64,000 bases of DNA from Fusarium oxysporum f. sp. lycopersici 4287 (lineage: Eukaryota; Ascomycota; Sordariomycetes; Hypocreales; Nectriaceae), in NCBI RefSeq assembly GCF_000149955.1, contig NC_030987.1:3839190-3903189 (forward strand). Reading direction: 5' to 3'. A program made the position numbers and the translations under genes. Position 1 is the stretch's first letter. Each line of letters starts with the position of its first letter. The notes beneath the pieces are model-generated. The model was not told the DNA's origin. It was given only the letters and a program-made list of their open reading frames with translations, and ran no database searches. Below are positions 46,801-59,174 of this stretch, piece after piece.

Positions 46801-47579
46801 TCGACTGGATTGCGGACGAAAAGGACAAGTTTGGTCGCAGCGGAACTCCGTATGACTTCAAGAACCACAACATTGGAGAGTGCAAGTCAACATTACACAA
46901 CTTGACTGAGCGCTTCCAGGGTATGAAGAAGAAGATCAACCCCAAGGTCATGAACATGATCGACAGTGTTGAGAAGAAGGAGGTGTCGCTCAAGCACATG
47001 ATCAAGACTGTCATCAGGGACAAGCGTAAGATTGAAGAGACAATCGTCAGCTTGGATGACTACAAGAAGAAGGCACTCCACGAGACATGGGAGAAGGTCA
47101 ATGGTGACTTTGGTAACATCTTCTCTGAGTTGCTTCCCGGAGGCAGCTTTGCCAAGCTTGATCCTCCCGAGGGCAAGACTATCAGCGATGGTCTTGAGGT
47201 CAAGGTCTGTCTTGGTAAAGTGTGGAAGCAGAGTTTGACGGAACTGAGTGGTGGACAAAGGTATGCAATCCCTGACTATTAATGACATACGAATGTTAAT
47301 GCTCTGACTTTTAGATCTCTGGTTGCTCTGTCTCTCATCATGGCTCTGCTCCAGTTCAAGCCTGCCCCTATGTACATTCTTGACGAGGTTGATGCTGCGC
47401 TGGATCTCTCACATACCCAGAACATCGGTCGTCTCATCAAGACCCGATTCAAGGGCTCGCAGTTCATAGTCGTCAGTCTGAAAGACGGCATGTTCCAAAA
47501 CGCGAACCGCATTTTCCGCACCCGCTTCAGCGAAGGTACTAGTATGGTGCAGGCTCTCACGCCAGCGGATATGAAGTAA
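43813..47579 (+). CDS. SMC2: Condensin subunit SMC2 (Cut14)
   Basis: Five exons, 43813-43839, 43910-43950, 43999-44119, 44172-47260 and 47315-47579, give 1180 residues, the usual SMC2 size. It is a core ATPase of condensin and folds mitotic chromosomes with SMC4. The N-terminal head has [15 protein letters not shown] and Walker [10 protein letters not shown] (residues about 33-40), followed by the SMC2-type [18 protein letters not shown]. Two long coiled coils flank the hinge (about 510-665), which has the glycines [17 protein letters not shown] and ends [13 protein letters not shown]. The C-terminal head has the signature [13 protein letters not shown] and Walker [15 protein letters not shown]. 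Exon 1 encodes only nine residues. Intron 1 ends in T11 A10 directly before the acceptor, an unusual base pattern for a splice site. Confidence 0.97.
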
Positions 47580-47959
47580 TGACGTTGATGGCAACTGAAA
47601 AATGTCTGGAATGAGTGTATGACAGGGACTAGACCGGATTTTGTACATGAGGCGTCGGGTTGGATGAGGAGGTATGATGTATTTTAGGCATTGGGATACT
47701 ATGTGATACCGTTTGATTTAGTAACGTTAAGGCATGACCTGCAACTTATCGATTGCTTTGAAAGTGCTTCATTGTTCACGAGATGGGTTGATCTTGTAAT
47801 ATGATCGTGAATAACAAATTGATTTGTGTCTCCTCAAACGATATTGTATGTCAGTTAACTATTTCTCCAGGAACATGGAATACGCTGCACGTAACAAATT
47901 ACGGACAATGCCATTCGTTTGTCGATGTGTTGATCAACTTGGTGCGGACCTCGCATATT
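47580..47959. other. Intergenic between convergent SMC2 and unrecognised gene
   Basis: About 380 bases between two convergent stop codons, expected to hold both 3' untranslated regions. Nothing else recognised. Confidence 0.6.
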
Positions 47960-48868
47960 TCACAGTTGATCTACCCTGAAGATCCCGATTTGTCGCTCAG
48001 CTCCCAGATACCGAACCAGCTCAGCAGGAAGTTCAACATCCATGTTCAGTCCCGTAGTATTTTTTCCTCCGATCGTGACTTCAGCAAAGGAATAACCTCT
48101 TGCTCGAATTTCCTCCTCATTCGGGAATGACACTGGCAACAAGAACTCCTTTTCAGGTATGGCTTTCAAGCCGTGGCTAATTTTGGCTGCGACTTGTTGC
48201 AAAATACCCTGTAGTCCTGAATCTGTCCAGGGGAACTTCAAGACAAGAAAGGAGCCTTCAATATGACCCAACAGGCGGCTAGTCTTGTTTGGATCAGGAA
48301 TCCAGAGGTCGACCTCGATATTGGCTAGCAACGGGAAGTGTTCGCGTGAGATAGCTTGCCAAACATCTTGCTGACCAACTTCAGAGTCCCGTTGAGCAAG
48401 CGTGTACAAACGATCAAACTCTGAGTGCTTGAATGAGGCGACGTCACGCTCTAGCTCAATTCCACAACATGGCTGAACAGGGAAAACAAGCAGACTCTGT
48501 GCAACAGCCCCCTTCCCTTCCGGCTCTGCCCCGGGGAGCCGGCGCTCGGGCGATCTGCCAGGGCCGATGTCCATGTCTTGGAGGGCCACGCCGGCCCGCG
48601 AGTGGGTCTGCCGGAGGACATCGCTGCGATCCACGGGAACGGGAGGGAAGAGGATCAAGACGGGGACGAGGAAAGCGACGAGGGTGACGGTGAGAAGTAT
48701 GAGCGACACGGCGTCTAGGTTGCACACAAAGTGCTTAGTGGCAACCATTCCATCACGGATGCGTATACCTGAAAGCATAGTTGTCATATCGCTCAGCCGC
48801 TGGGCGAGGGCTGAATCGCGACCTGCAGCGGTAAGATAGCCCTGCAGGCGCGGGATCAAATCCGTCAT
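47960..48868 (-). CDS. Unrecognised single-pass membrane protein
   Basis: A 302-residue open frame without an obvious intron; family not recognised. After about 50 residues (MTDLIPRLQGYLTAAGRDSA) there is one strong membrane helix (VSLILLTVTLVAFLVPVLILF). A Gly/Pro/Glu-rich linker in GC-rich DNA follows, then a folded-looking domain. That domain has SEFDRLYTLAQRDSEVGQQD, the segment NIEVDLWIPDPNKTSRLLGH and the end LPAELVRYLGAERQIGIFRVD. It could be a membrane-tethered soluble domain of the ER or another endomembrane. The ATG used gives a natural N-terminus; the frame stays open upstream without another ATG. The GC-rich linker (about 48520-48640) is unlike its surroundings. Confidence 0.6.
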   Translation of the reverse strand: MTDLIPRLQGYLTAAGRDSALAQRLSDMTTMLSGIRIRDGMVATKHFVCNLDAVSLILLTVTLVAFLVPVLILFPPVPVDRSDVLRQTHSRAGVALQDMDIGPGRSPERRLPGAEPEGKGAVAQSLLVFPVQPCCGIELERDVASFKHSEFDRLYTLAQRDSEVGQQDVWQAISREHFPLLANIEVDLWIPDPNKTSRLLGHIEGSFLVLKFPWTDSGLQGILQQVAAKISHGLKAIPEKEFLLPVSFPNEEEIRARGYSFAEVTIGGKNTTGLNMDVELPAELVRYLGAERQIGIFRVDQL

Positions 48869-51800
48869 TTGCCGTCGAGGTGAGGGGACTGCGCTAAACA
48901 CTAGGGAGGGAGGCTTGAGTTGAGTTGGGTTGAGTTGAGTTAACCTCAGAGATGCATATGCACTGCAAAGCGCCTCTCGCACGAGCTGCGCAATAGGGGG
49001 AAGCCAAGGGTCTGAGGGCTGAAGTCGACGTTAACGTGCTAGTCCGATATTGATCGGTCTCGTTCTTGAATGTTTGCAGATCTTTGTTGTTGTCGACCAA
49101 GTTGTGGTGGTCTTTGCTGTATGTATGTATATTGTATGTATGTGAGCCCACACACTGTAGGGTCGACTAGTGATTTAGGTTTGTTTCGAGTTTTCATTTC
49201 CCCTCAAGTGTCATGATAGGTCCAGGATGTTAAATCTCCAACTACTCACTACTGTACCCCTTCGGCGGCCACGGGCCTCCGATTCATTGGAAACCCCTCC
49301 CAGAGCGCACCTATCGCATCGTTGAGTTTTAAATTACGACCGGGATATTCAGAGTCTCAAACTAAATCCCTTGCCTGAGCTCTGTCAGTGCCATGGATGC
49401 CGCGATATAAAACTCTGCTAGGCCAGGTTGCCTCCTGCTGGGCTGGAATGGTAGGGTTGGAACCGTGAAAAGCTAGCAAGCAAGCACCCATCACATCCAC
49501 TCTTTTATGCAACGAGACAGGGTCTTGTTCCCCTGTAGGGACGCATTTTGACAACACGTCTTCTCCACAGGGTCCGGAATGCGTAGCCGCTCAGCACAGC
49601 TGCTATGCATATTGTCGTCCCGCCTATCCGATGTAGTTTGATATCATCGTACACATAGCATGAGTGATATGTACCGTTCTTCCAAGGATACAAGACATAC
49701 CTCCTCCCTGATCTGATAGCGAAGGAGGAGGTGCTATTGTAAAGATGCCATGCTAATTGCAACACCCCGCTGATCATGGATTACGTGTCTCGGCCAACTA
49801 GATAGACAGATGCTTTCGCAGCACTTGTATCCTGCAGCTACCTCAAAGGATCTGAGTTAGTCGGAGAGAAAGAAATACCGAGCACGGTCACCAGCGGAAC
49901 GGTTCAGCCGTTTCCCACCGACCTGTCAACGCCAGGGACCCTCTTTGACTGTCTTGGTCATTGAACCTTGGTGCCACCAACAAGACACTTGACGGTAAAT
50001 GTGTCAACTGCCAACGGCCTCACTTCAGCTATACTGGGGCTGAGGTATCAAATAAGAAGTCAAGATTACTCTGATCAACCCTGATGGAGAGCCCTCGTTT
50101 CTCCGAGTTTATTGGCCAACATAAGCGCGCTCCTCTGCGAATTCATGCTTTGTTTTGACTGCGACACTGTGCGCTGTCAAGCAGTATAATGTTGTTGTCT
50201 TTGGTCATCACAAGTAAGTCCCGGAGTTAACCAGGTAGTTTGTTGAAGAGGTGGGTCAATTCCCGTCTGATCCTGGTGTTCCTCATGGCGGCTGCGACCA
50301 CCAGAAAACCCTCGCTGCATTGATCGCCATGAGGCTGGTCGGAGATACTTCTGCTTTCATCCAGAGCCTCCATTCCTGGCTTCCCTGTCGTGCCGACACG
50401 CTGACTCGTAGTAAAGTAAGCACACATGGTTGCTGTACTTGGCCCAGAAGAGTCACGAAGCTGTCAAGCAGGGATCAACAGGTAACTGTAACTGGTAAAA
50501 GAAGTTGGTTGATTATACCATTTTGGCCTCATTCAGCCAGATCGAGTCTCAGCGTGCCAGAAGTGCGTCGACACCTTTACGACATGACTTAGGTATTAAA
50601 CCAACGGGCATAAGCCCACAGATCTTAGCCCAGGTCGGAACTCCATACCCATAGAGGAAGTTGTGAAATGCAGTGAGATAGAGGCACAACCGTTCCCCCA
50701 GATAACCATATGGGACTGTTGGTAGCATGGCATACAGGCATCGTTATCTCACTTTGCTCGACCACAAAAGCCTGAGAACAGATTGACGGATAATGTTGAA
50801 GACAAAGCAAGCCGGAGACTCGGGTCCGCGCCCCACCGATTAACTTTCAGGCTGAAAAGGATGCCTTGCTGTAATTTCCACATCTTGTTGCAAGGGAAGT
50901 CCTGGGATCTTGAAGGATGAACGAAACTGAGGCTCGATATTGGCAGCGGTTCTGATCCATCTCCACCATAGCCTCCCCGCAACCCCTCAATGGTCTAGCG
51001 GTGACGATAATGCAGACAAACTCCGCCAATGCCAATTTGCTGTGGTTGGGATAGCTATGCCCAACTCAGGCTCTCGTTCTTTCAATGATCCTGGTTTCGG
51101 TACATGAAACGGCTTTGAAACAGGTAAAACACCATAGGTGAAGACCTTTCGTGGACTCTGTGGAGATTTTATGCCTCAGTTGTATCAAGACAACAGCAAC
51201 AAAAGAACTCCAGGGATCCGTATTTAGATAATACCCTGGCTCCTTCTCGGACATTGCACTTCGCACGATGTTGCAACCATCTTTCGCTGTGATAGAAGCT
51301 CTCCCGTCCTATCAAGATCCTAATAACTGTGAGAGAGCCCTCACTCCCTAGATATGGAGACCGCCAAGGAGTGCCGTTTAGTTTTGGTTTGAGTCCAAAC
51401 CTGACGAAGGCTTTGCGTTTATGAATACGAGGAATCAATTGATTGTAGTGCCGAGTTCTACACCCACTTCAGCAACTACAGACGCTGGCCGTGATAGTGT
51501 TGGTTTCGATCTGTCAGATCACCGCTTGCAGTAATGCTCTTGAAAACCACCAATACCCCCAGCCAGAGTTACCCCGACGGACTGTATGGTCGTATCGGAT
51601 CCAAGCACACTGCAGCTTTAGTCCATATCTTGTCGAGGAAGGATGAAAGAGAACGTTTGAAGAGGAGTGGAGGACTCATGAACAAGGATATAAATCTTCC
51701 GAAGCGCGCGCTGACCAAGAGCACCAGCATATGATCCTTCTCGGCTTGAACATCTTTCGATCTGCATTCAGTTTCTTACACCTCTAATACATAGATGTAG

Positions 51801-54479
51801 TTTTTGTTAGAGGAGATGGATCAGACATTATGTCCCTTGATGCTTGGCAACTCGGCCAAAGCGGATCAATGTACTGCGGAATTTTGGTGACCTGACCCAA
51901 GACGATTTGAGCACAAGTGGTGGGAGCTGAGTAAATGGGCTGTATTCTTTGTGGGCCGTTTGTTGGTTGTCGCGTTTGGCTAGACCAGGGCCAACACCGT
52001 AATCCTCCAGACTTGCGGCGTGTTTCCTGTCCACTGCACTTTAGTACAAATTGTTTAGGATTATGCGGGTCTTCTCTTGAATCGAGATATTTGTGTTTTC
52101 GAATAGTAAAGAGAACTTAAAGGAGTTTCTGGTAGTATAAGTATTCGGGATATGTAAGTTCACGACGTTCAAGTAAGTTAGTCTGCTCGACCCGATCAGT
52201 CGGATTATTGGCTCGTGGCTTTGGCACGTTCCAGAAAATAACTAAGCTAGCTTGGCGGGAAGCTCCTGGTCTATGGTAACCAGGGCTCCTCTTATGTTAC
52301 CACTCACCATCTAGTTATAGGGATAGGATAGTTTTGTCTGTGCTCAAATACACATGGGCCTTGACGGTAGGGCTTGTTAACGCCGACGAATGTCGGTGCC
52401 GGCTCCGATAATCAAGGCGTTGAGGCTTGAGGAGCAACACCGATATCATCGCACAGGACTATGCAGCGTTATAGTACTGCATACATAACCTGCATGTGCA
52501 AGATGGAGCTTGCAGAGTTAGTTCTTGCTAGCTTGCATGGTATCACTAAGCACCACGTCTACAAGCTTCATGCACTGAGGGTACCAAAATATGCAGCGTT
52601 GAACCAACAGGGTATGGTCAACTGTTGGATCATTTCAGGGCTGTTTTGGTCTCGAAACTGGTTTGGCGGAGTAGTCGGAGGTCCCATGGTAAAAACATAG
52701 GCTTGTACTATAGTAATAGATCGTTTCAGGACGATCAGTACTCGATCAGGCCTCTAATAGAAGCATCGAAGGCTCATCTGTGGTTGTACTATAGTAGTGG
52801 TATGGAAACCATCCTTTCAACTTATCCAAAGACTCTGATGGTATGATATGGTTTGATGCAGGATGGCAGAGCTGAAAACAGGGAATCAACGACGTGTATG
52901 CCTAAAATTTGCCACAAGCTCGCGCGCAATTTGAGTCTCGAGAACGAATGTTCAATGTCCACCATACATCGTCATGATGTCGATGACAAGAGAAAATAAA
53001 CTGTTGAGCCAGAGTCAACTCCTGACAGCCATGACCCACAGAGGCGTTCATTGCTGGGTTCGGCCACGCGACTACCCACACAGGCTGCCGGGAGCGGGAC
53101 TTGATCCAAGCGTCAAGACATCATTAAGCCGTTTCCTTTGTTGCCAGTGGCTGGGACGGATCCGGTGGTTGTTGCTCCGCGGCGCCTCTGTCAAGGGTTT
53201 CATTGGGACATGAGTGTCCTCTTCCACGGTCGCACCCTTGTTGATGGTGCCCTATCAGATCGCCATCTGGAACCAGGGACTATGGCCGCATTTTTAATGC
53301 CAAGCCTGCCAATGACAGGTACAAGTTTGTGAGGATGAGGAAACACCTCAAGGGCTGCTTTTCTGTACGTAAGACGTGGTGAACAAGATAACAAGGCCAT
53401 CGAGTATCCGAATAAAGAGGTAAATCATGCTGCACGAGTAAAAACTGCGACATATGCTCTTACGGATAATACTAAGGCATATGCGTGGGGAGTCTGCCAG
53501 TTCTTTGGTCCAAACCAATGACTTCCATCCTGACAGTCCTGGGAGGTTGCATCACCGTTAATGATTGACCTTGTCCATGGGTGATCCCTGAAGTGCCTCC
53601 CGACAAGAACAACGTCAAAAGCACAGACACAGCCTTGAATGACCCCCAAAGATTCTGTGCCATCATTGTGGTCGACGTATCTCCTTATGTCTCAGTATTA
53701 TAGAGGTTCGTATTGATTTGTTTGCACGTTATGTCAGCCTCATTTCACTGATTGTACCAGGCTGTCCACTCGCGTGGCTGACTGAGGACTGAGATTATGT
53801 CTGGCCAGTTAAAAACTGAGCTGGAACGATCGACAATGCGATATCGTTTTGTATGCAAGAAGATAGTCGTATATTTGGACTTGAACGTGCTGCTGAGCAA
53901 CTTTTTCAAGTTGAGTAGGGGTCAGAGGGAAGGCGAAAATTAGGACAAGGCTATTTCGCATTCTTTAGCTGCATTAGGTCAAGACCAGATGGATGGACGA
54001 ATACATACCTGCATGATGAATGAATACATCCAACCCTTCCCATCCATCACAAACTTTTTAACTGGAACATGGTAGCTCATCAAAGCCAGGGGAGCGGTTC
54101 CGACTGCGAAGAATTAAGGCCGACCCATCAGCTGCAAATGTCCGTCTGCGGCTTCGGCACTGTCCCAGTCTGGTAAAGCTTTAACGGCATTTCGTAGAGG
54201 TACGTAGGTACAGAGAAGAAACAAGACCCAGGAGATCGGGCGCATTCCAACCATTCCATGTCAAACAAAGCGGAGCTGGTTCGGGGGTATTCGAATCCTT
54301 GTCAGTCAACTATCCATGAAATACAAGATTTCGGGGGTAGAAACGAAAATGACCAAATGGGAGAAGAGTTTGTTATGTAGGCCAAGTGAATGGAAAGAGG
54401 AAAGAAAGAAATACCTACCTACGCTTAGGAAGGTAAGATTGGATTGGATTGGCAGGCATGAATGGATGAGGTGTAGGCA
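48869..54479. other. Second gene-poor stretch
   Basis: About 5.6 kb with no gene I can defend. The first part holds the promoter of the gene at 48868, with GAGTT/GGGTT repeats near 48915-48942 and a TGTA tract near 49119-49142. The rest contains only short frames on both strands. A direct repeat TTGTACTATAGTA occurs twice (near 52704 and 52784). A tRNA-like word near 50989-51004 was examined and not accepted. Confidence 0.45.
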
Positions 54480-55867
54480 GGCACGCCTGTCATCGATGGA
54501 ACTGGGGCGTGTTCCTTCCCTCCCGTCCCCTTTCACTCCATCCCTCCTAATCCCATCCCATCCCATCCAACATCCCCCCCAACCCAAGCTCAGCCCGCCC
54601 CGCGCTCCATTTGGCAATAACATCATCCATCTCCCAATCTTTGTTATTCACCCCTGTCTCTCGATCACCGTCCTGACTAACCCTATTAAACGCGCCGTTC
54701 AAGGGCTATATGTCATCGTCAGCTCCAAACCTCATATCACAACTGTCGCTCTTTACTCGACGCGTACTAGTTACCTTAGCTGTGGATTGGAACTCTGCCC
54801 CAGCCTTTACAAGCGCTCTCAGAGCCTTTGTCTCTCTCCCACCAATAAGTCATATATGTTAAGACAACTTCAACTGCCTCTATTATTAGCTGACCCAGCT
54901 CTACCGAAATCTTTCGAATTTGTGGAAACTCAATACCGTACGGATACCGGGACGCACACATCCACTTGGTCCAGCACCCTGCTCGTCTTACACTCACTCC
55001 TCCACATGTCTATCCACGTTTGTTTGTGCTCGAAAAGCTTTTCTTGACGGAACCCGTATCCTTCTCCGTGAGCTTCTGATACTGTTACCTCTGCTCGAAG
55101 TCAGCTCTTTGTGTTTTATTCCCACTGCCAGAGTCACATTCGAGCCCGGGCCATCTATCCGTGATTGATGACCTGCTTGTCAGTGGGCGTGGGATCGGTC
55201 CCCTCGTCAGGCAGTCAAAGGGCACCAAGCTTAAAGCTCTTGGCCGGTTCCCGGGACCCACGAGCCCAAGCTCTCTCATTGAACAACGATTTAACGCCCC
55301 GTCAGGCTTGCATCTTGCATACGACAGGCTCCTTCTTCAGGGAACAAGGACGTTTTTGGCCTTCAACCTCATCTCCAGGGGCCCAGCCAACTGCTTGACC
55401 AGTCCACTCTGAAGTCGACCGTGTCCCCGCTGCTGCCGTTTTTCTGATATACGCCCCCTACGTGGATCTGGAATCAGTAACCAATCTAACATCTTCCCTA
55501 TAGCAAAGTGCCCTGACAACTTTGCATCGATCAATCTCTCCTCCCTGTCACAGGTGACAGTGCCCCTCCGTTCCCCAGCCGCGATACATCCATTCCCTTA
55601 TTGTCGTTGAAGGCTCCTCTCGCAATACCTTACAACTATCTCAGACCTCCCTCGTCAGTGACCAAAGAACGATCTTGCAAACCGCCGCGTGACACGAGAA
55701 CTAGGTTCAAGCTCCGTGTACGAGATTTATCAGAGTATGACAACAAAGTCACAACCACTAATCCTTCCCTTCACCTCGAGTTCTTCTTGGGCACGTCTGT
55801 AAGAAGCTTTTGGACCCTAAAAGCACCGCATTGCACATTTTGCTGTCCTTCAGATCTTGAAACGGAT
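54480..55867 (+). promoter_or_regulatory. Long CT-rich promoter and leader before the Zn2Cys6 gene
   Basis: About 1.4 kb with long pyrimidine-rich runs (around 54530-54600, then repeatedly to 55860), in the same direction as the transcription factor gene. It has several short upstream frames. Fungal regulator genes often have long leaders with upstream frames that lower translation. Part of the leader lies in the N gap. A 243-codon open frame at 54316-55047 looks like an accident of this composition. Confidence 0.45.
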
Positions 55868-56330
55868 NNNNNNNNNNNNNNNNNNNNNNNNNNNNNNNNN
55901 NNNNNNNNNNNNNNNNNNNNNNNNNNNNNNNNNNNNNNNNNNNNNNNNNNNNNNNNNNNNNNNNNNNNNNNNNNNNNNNNNNNNNNNNNNNNNNNNNNNN
56001 NNNNNNNNNNNNNNNNNNNNNNNNNNNNNNNNNNNNNNNNNNNNNNNNNNNNNNNNNNNNNNNNNNNNNNNNNNNNNNNNNNNNNNNNNNNNNNNNNNNN
56101 NNNNNNNNNNNNNNNNNNNNNNNNNNNNNNNNNNNNNNNNNNNNNNNNNNNNNNNNNNNNNNNNNNNNNNNNNNNNNNNNNNNNNNNNNNNNNNNNNNNN
56201 NNNNNNNNNNNNNNNNNNNNNNNNNNNNNNNNNNNNNNNNNNNNNNNNNNNNNNNNNNNNNNNNNNNNNNNNNNNNNNNNNNNNNNNNNNNNNNNNNNNN
56301 NNNNNNNNNNNNNNNNNNNNNNNNNNNNNN
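55868..56330. other. Assembly gap (463 N)
   Basis: A run of Ns directly before the start of the transcription factor gene. It may hide leader sequence or an upstream exon. Open frames reported across it have no meaning. Confidence 1.
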
Positions 56331-56338
56331 TAATCACA

Positions 56339-58652
56339 ATGGGAGACTACTACCATCACTTCCTGTCGTCGATGTCCGGGGCAGGGATGAATCCAGCGAC
56401 GTCTCCCGAGGAGATGCTCGACCCTCGAATGCATGGAGCACCGATACCAATGGTGTCTGCGCCGTTACCTGGTCCGTATCAACAACTTGGATATTTTACC
56501 GGGTTTCCAGATCCCATGATGTTCAATCAGAACAAGTCGCAGAAAGCTCGCCGAAAGTCTGCAGCTGGTACCCCTGCAGCAGTTGACCATGTCAAGCATC
56601 GAAGAACACGATCAGGCTGCTTCATGTGCCGGAGTAGGAGAGTTAAGGTATGTAACTGAGGACTGAGTAGAAAGCATGCCTAACTCTCCCAGTGCGACGA
56701 AACCAGACCAATATGTGAACGTACGTGCAGTCTTGCAGGGACTTGTTGATTCTGAGATGATAATGCTAACATTCTTAAGGTTGCAAGAAGGGAAATAGAG
56801 AATGTGTCTACCCGGATCCCCCATCATCAAAAGGTTCCTCAGCCTCGAGCGGTAAATCCAAAGATACTGCAACTTCTGCTCAACAAACGAGTCCAACTTC
56901 GTCCAAATCCGAGGACGACGAGGACACTGAGCAAGAAAGTAAACTAGAAATGATTGTGGACGAAGACGAAGATACTGAAGACCAAACAAAATCTTCGGTA
57001 CTCTCCAGACAGTCAAAAAGCGTCTCCCCATCGACCGCAACAGCAACACCAAGTAGCCTTGCAGCTGTCTATTCCTCCTCCGAGTTTCCTATACGGATGG
57101 GTGAAGCCGACTGGTCACATCTACCACCGGAGTACCAACAAGGCCTCTCCTTCTTTGTGGAAAACCTCAACCATTTCAATTATTGTATACCACTAGACTC
57201 GGATGGCTTTTTTACGAAGATTCTTCCCAATTTGGCCACTCGCCACGAGCCCTTGCTCAACGCGCTCGTAGGCTTCTCTGCATACCATATCACTCTTCGA
57301 AACCCACAGGGAAAGCTCCAGGACTTTTTACAATATTACAATAAGAGCGTAACGCAGCTCTTGGGCTTGTTTAAGAGACGAGAGAAGCCCAACGTTGCCA
57401 CTCTTCTCACTATTCTGCAGCTTGCCACTATCGAGGTATCTGTCAATCCTTTCTCGCCATCCAACCTTCACATTCTGACTACTGCTTAGGAATATTTTGG
57501 CGACTGGGTCAATCTAATGGGACACCAAAAAGCAGCTTTCGAAATAATAACGAGTATATTCACCCCCCAGACAGTGATGCAGACGCCCGTTGGCCGCATG
57601 TGCCTTAGCTGGTACGCCCGATTCGATAACTTCGTTGCCCTCATGGGAGGATTCCCTACCGATCTGCCGCGCGAATGGTTCCAAGCGATGCTGGATTTCT
57701 ATCAATCCGGGATTACGTCAAACCCAGATGAGTTACATTGGAAAATCGATGCGTGGTCCGCACGACTTCGCCTGATCTCTTACGACATGTCGATTTTGTT
57801 CGCCCGAGGCAGTAGAGGCCAGATATCCCAGGAGGACTTCGTGAAAGAGCACGAACATTTGAACCAACAGCTCATAGAGTGGAAGGAGAAACGCGACCCC
57901 GCCCTACAGGATCCCAAATATCTTATCAAGGATTTTCCTCCGGCAGAAACTCTCGATCCGGACGACTTTGTTAATCCCTATACGGTTGGAATACTTTACG
58001 ATTTTCCCCTGTTCGACGTCACAGTTCTATGCGCAGAATGGAACAGCATCATGATAATGCACAAATGCCAATCATCAGGAATGAGACCGGACCAACTGTT
58101 TGCGGATCTAAACCGCCATGCATATAGGACGTGTCAATATTTCGAAACATTGGAGTTCTGGCCTTCAACTCCCAGAGGCGTTTTGGTTCTGATACAAGCA
58201 TGTATTGCTATTGCAGCTCTTTTCTGCCCTCAGGATGCGAGGCATCACATGTGGTTCCGCCGGAAGTTTGCTTTACTAGAGACTATGGGGTAAGAACAAA
58301 ACTAGCCTACATGCTCCAGTCGGAAGGTCATAAGTCGAATGATCGCTAATTATTAAGTAGGTACATTCATCCTCTTCCGCTACGTACCAAAATGGCAGAG
58401 TTATTCCGAGAACCCTCCTGTGTAAACTGGTGGCTGCCGAATGAAGAGGGATTCAGCCCAGTGTTACAGGAAATCCGTAATTTTGCGGATGAACGGAACG
58501 CTGCAGCTGTTACAGCCCAGCAAGAAAGTGTTCGTGAGGTTCGACATATTTTCGCTAAGATGTCGCTGATGGATGATGCAAATGCCCCGTCAAGCTCTAG
58601 TCCAGACTCTGCGTCAGGGCCCAGTGTTGATTCATCCAGTGCGAAGCGATGA
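56339..58652 (+). CDS. Zn2Cys6 fungal transcription factor
   Basis: Five exons, 56339-56647, 56693-56720, 56780-57435, 57490-58289 and 58361-58652, give 694 residues. The Zn2Cys6 cluster is complete with cysteines at about 94, 97, 104, 111, 114 and 121, spaced CX2CX6CX6CX2CX6C, inside HRRTRSGCFMCRSRRVK and ERCKKGNRECVYPDPP. Two introns cut through it, one isolating a 28-nt exon. A Ser/Thr-rich acidic linker follows (about 125-200). The rest fits the fungal_trans_2 type effector domain, from the SSEFPIRMGEADWSHLPPEY region to WFRRKFALLETMG. The C-terminus is disordered. It should bind CGG-type DNA elements in the nucleus; target genes are unknown. The start is the first ATG after the N gap, in a good context (CACAATGGG), but an upstream exon could be hidden. 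Confidence 0.9.
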
Positions 58653-59174
58653 TGTATTCAGGGGCTGGGAACTATCCCGGATCATGCAAGTACACAGAAA
58701 TTGCAACACGAACTCATCATTATTTAGATTCTCCCCCCTATTTTTCTTTTCCTGCACACCTCCCTTTTGTGGGCAGATTGTGGAGATTGTTGTTTCTCCA
58801 GCAGGGACAAAATTTCGAGGCAGGCGGCCAATAATGACACTTCTTTTCTGAGGCCAGGGAAGGAGAAACTTCGTGGTTTGTTTTGGGGTTACATACGCAG
58901 GAATAGACTAAGGAACCATTACACGTGGTATGGTAGATAAACGCGTTTACAGCCACGGCGCTGGCATGTGGAGGATTTATTGGAAGATTGGGTGTTTCAA
59001 CAGGCATTTTGACGGTGCCAGTACCACTGTCAGGTTGGTTATGTATTGACTACTGAGGATGACTGTGTGGTCAATTGTATTATTATACAGTGGGCAGGTG
59101 ACTCTGCCATGCTATACTACCATATCCTGAAAGACAAGATATGAAATCAAATGGATATCACCTTGATCCGTCTA
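58653..59174. other. Intergenic between convergent genes
   Basis: About 520 bases between the stop codons of the transcription factor (+) and MOB3 (-), expected to hold both 3' untranslated regions. No gene recognised. Confidence 0.6.

Noticed and set aside
50985..51060. tRNA-like D-arm word (TGGTCTAGCGGT)
   Set aside because: No matching acceptor stem, anticodon arm or T-arm follows at the right distance.
54270..54310. TTCGAATCC word resembling a tRNA T-loop
   Set aside because: No A-box or cloverleaf can be built upstream.
54316..55047. 243-codon open frame (+) before the transcription factor
   Set aside because: Its residues follow the CT-rich composition (Ser, Leu, Pro, Thr), it has no domain character, and it lies where a leader is expected.
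55601..56337. Open frames of 158-352 codons across the N gap, both strands
   Set aside because: They exist only because unknown bases contain no stop codon.
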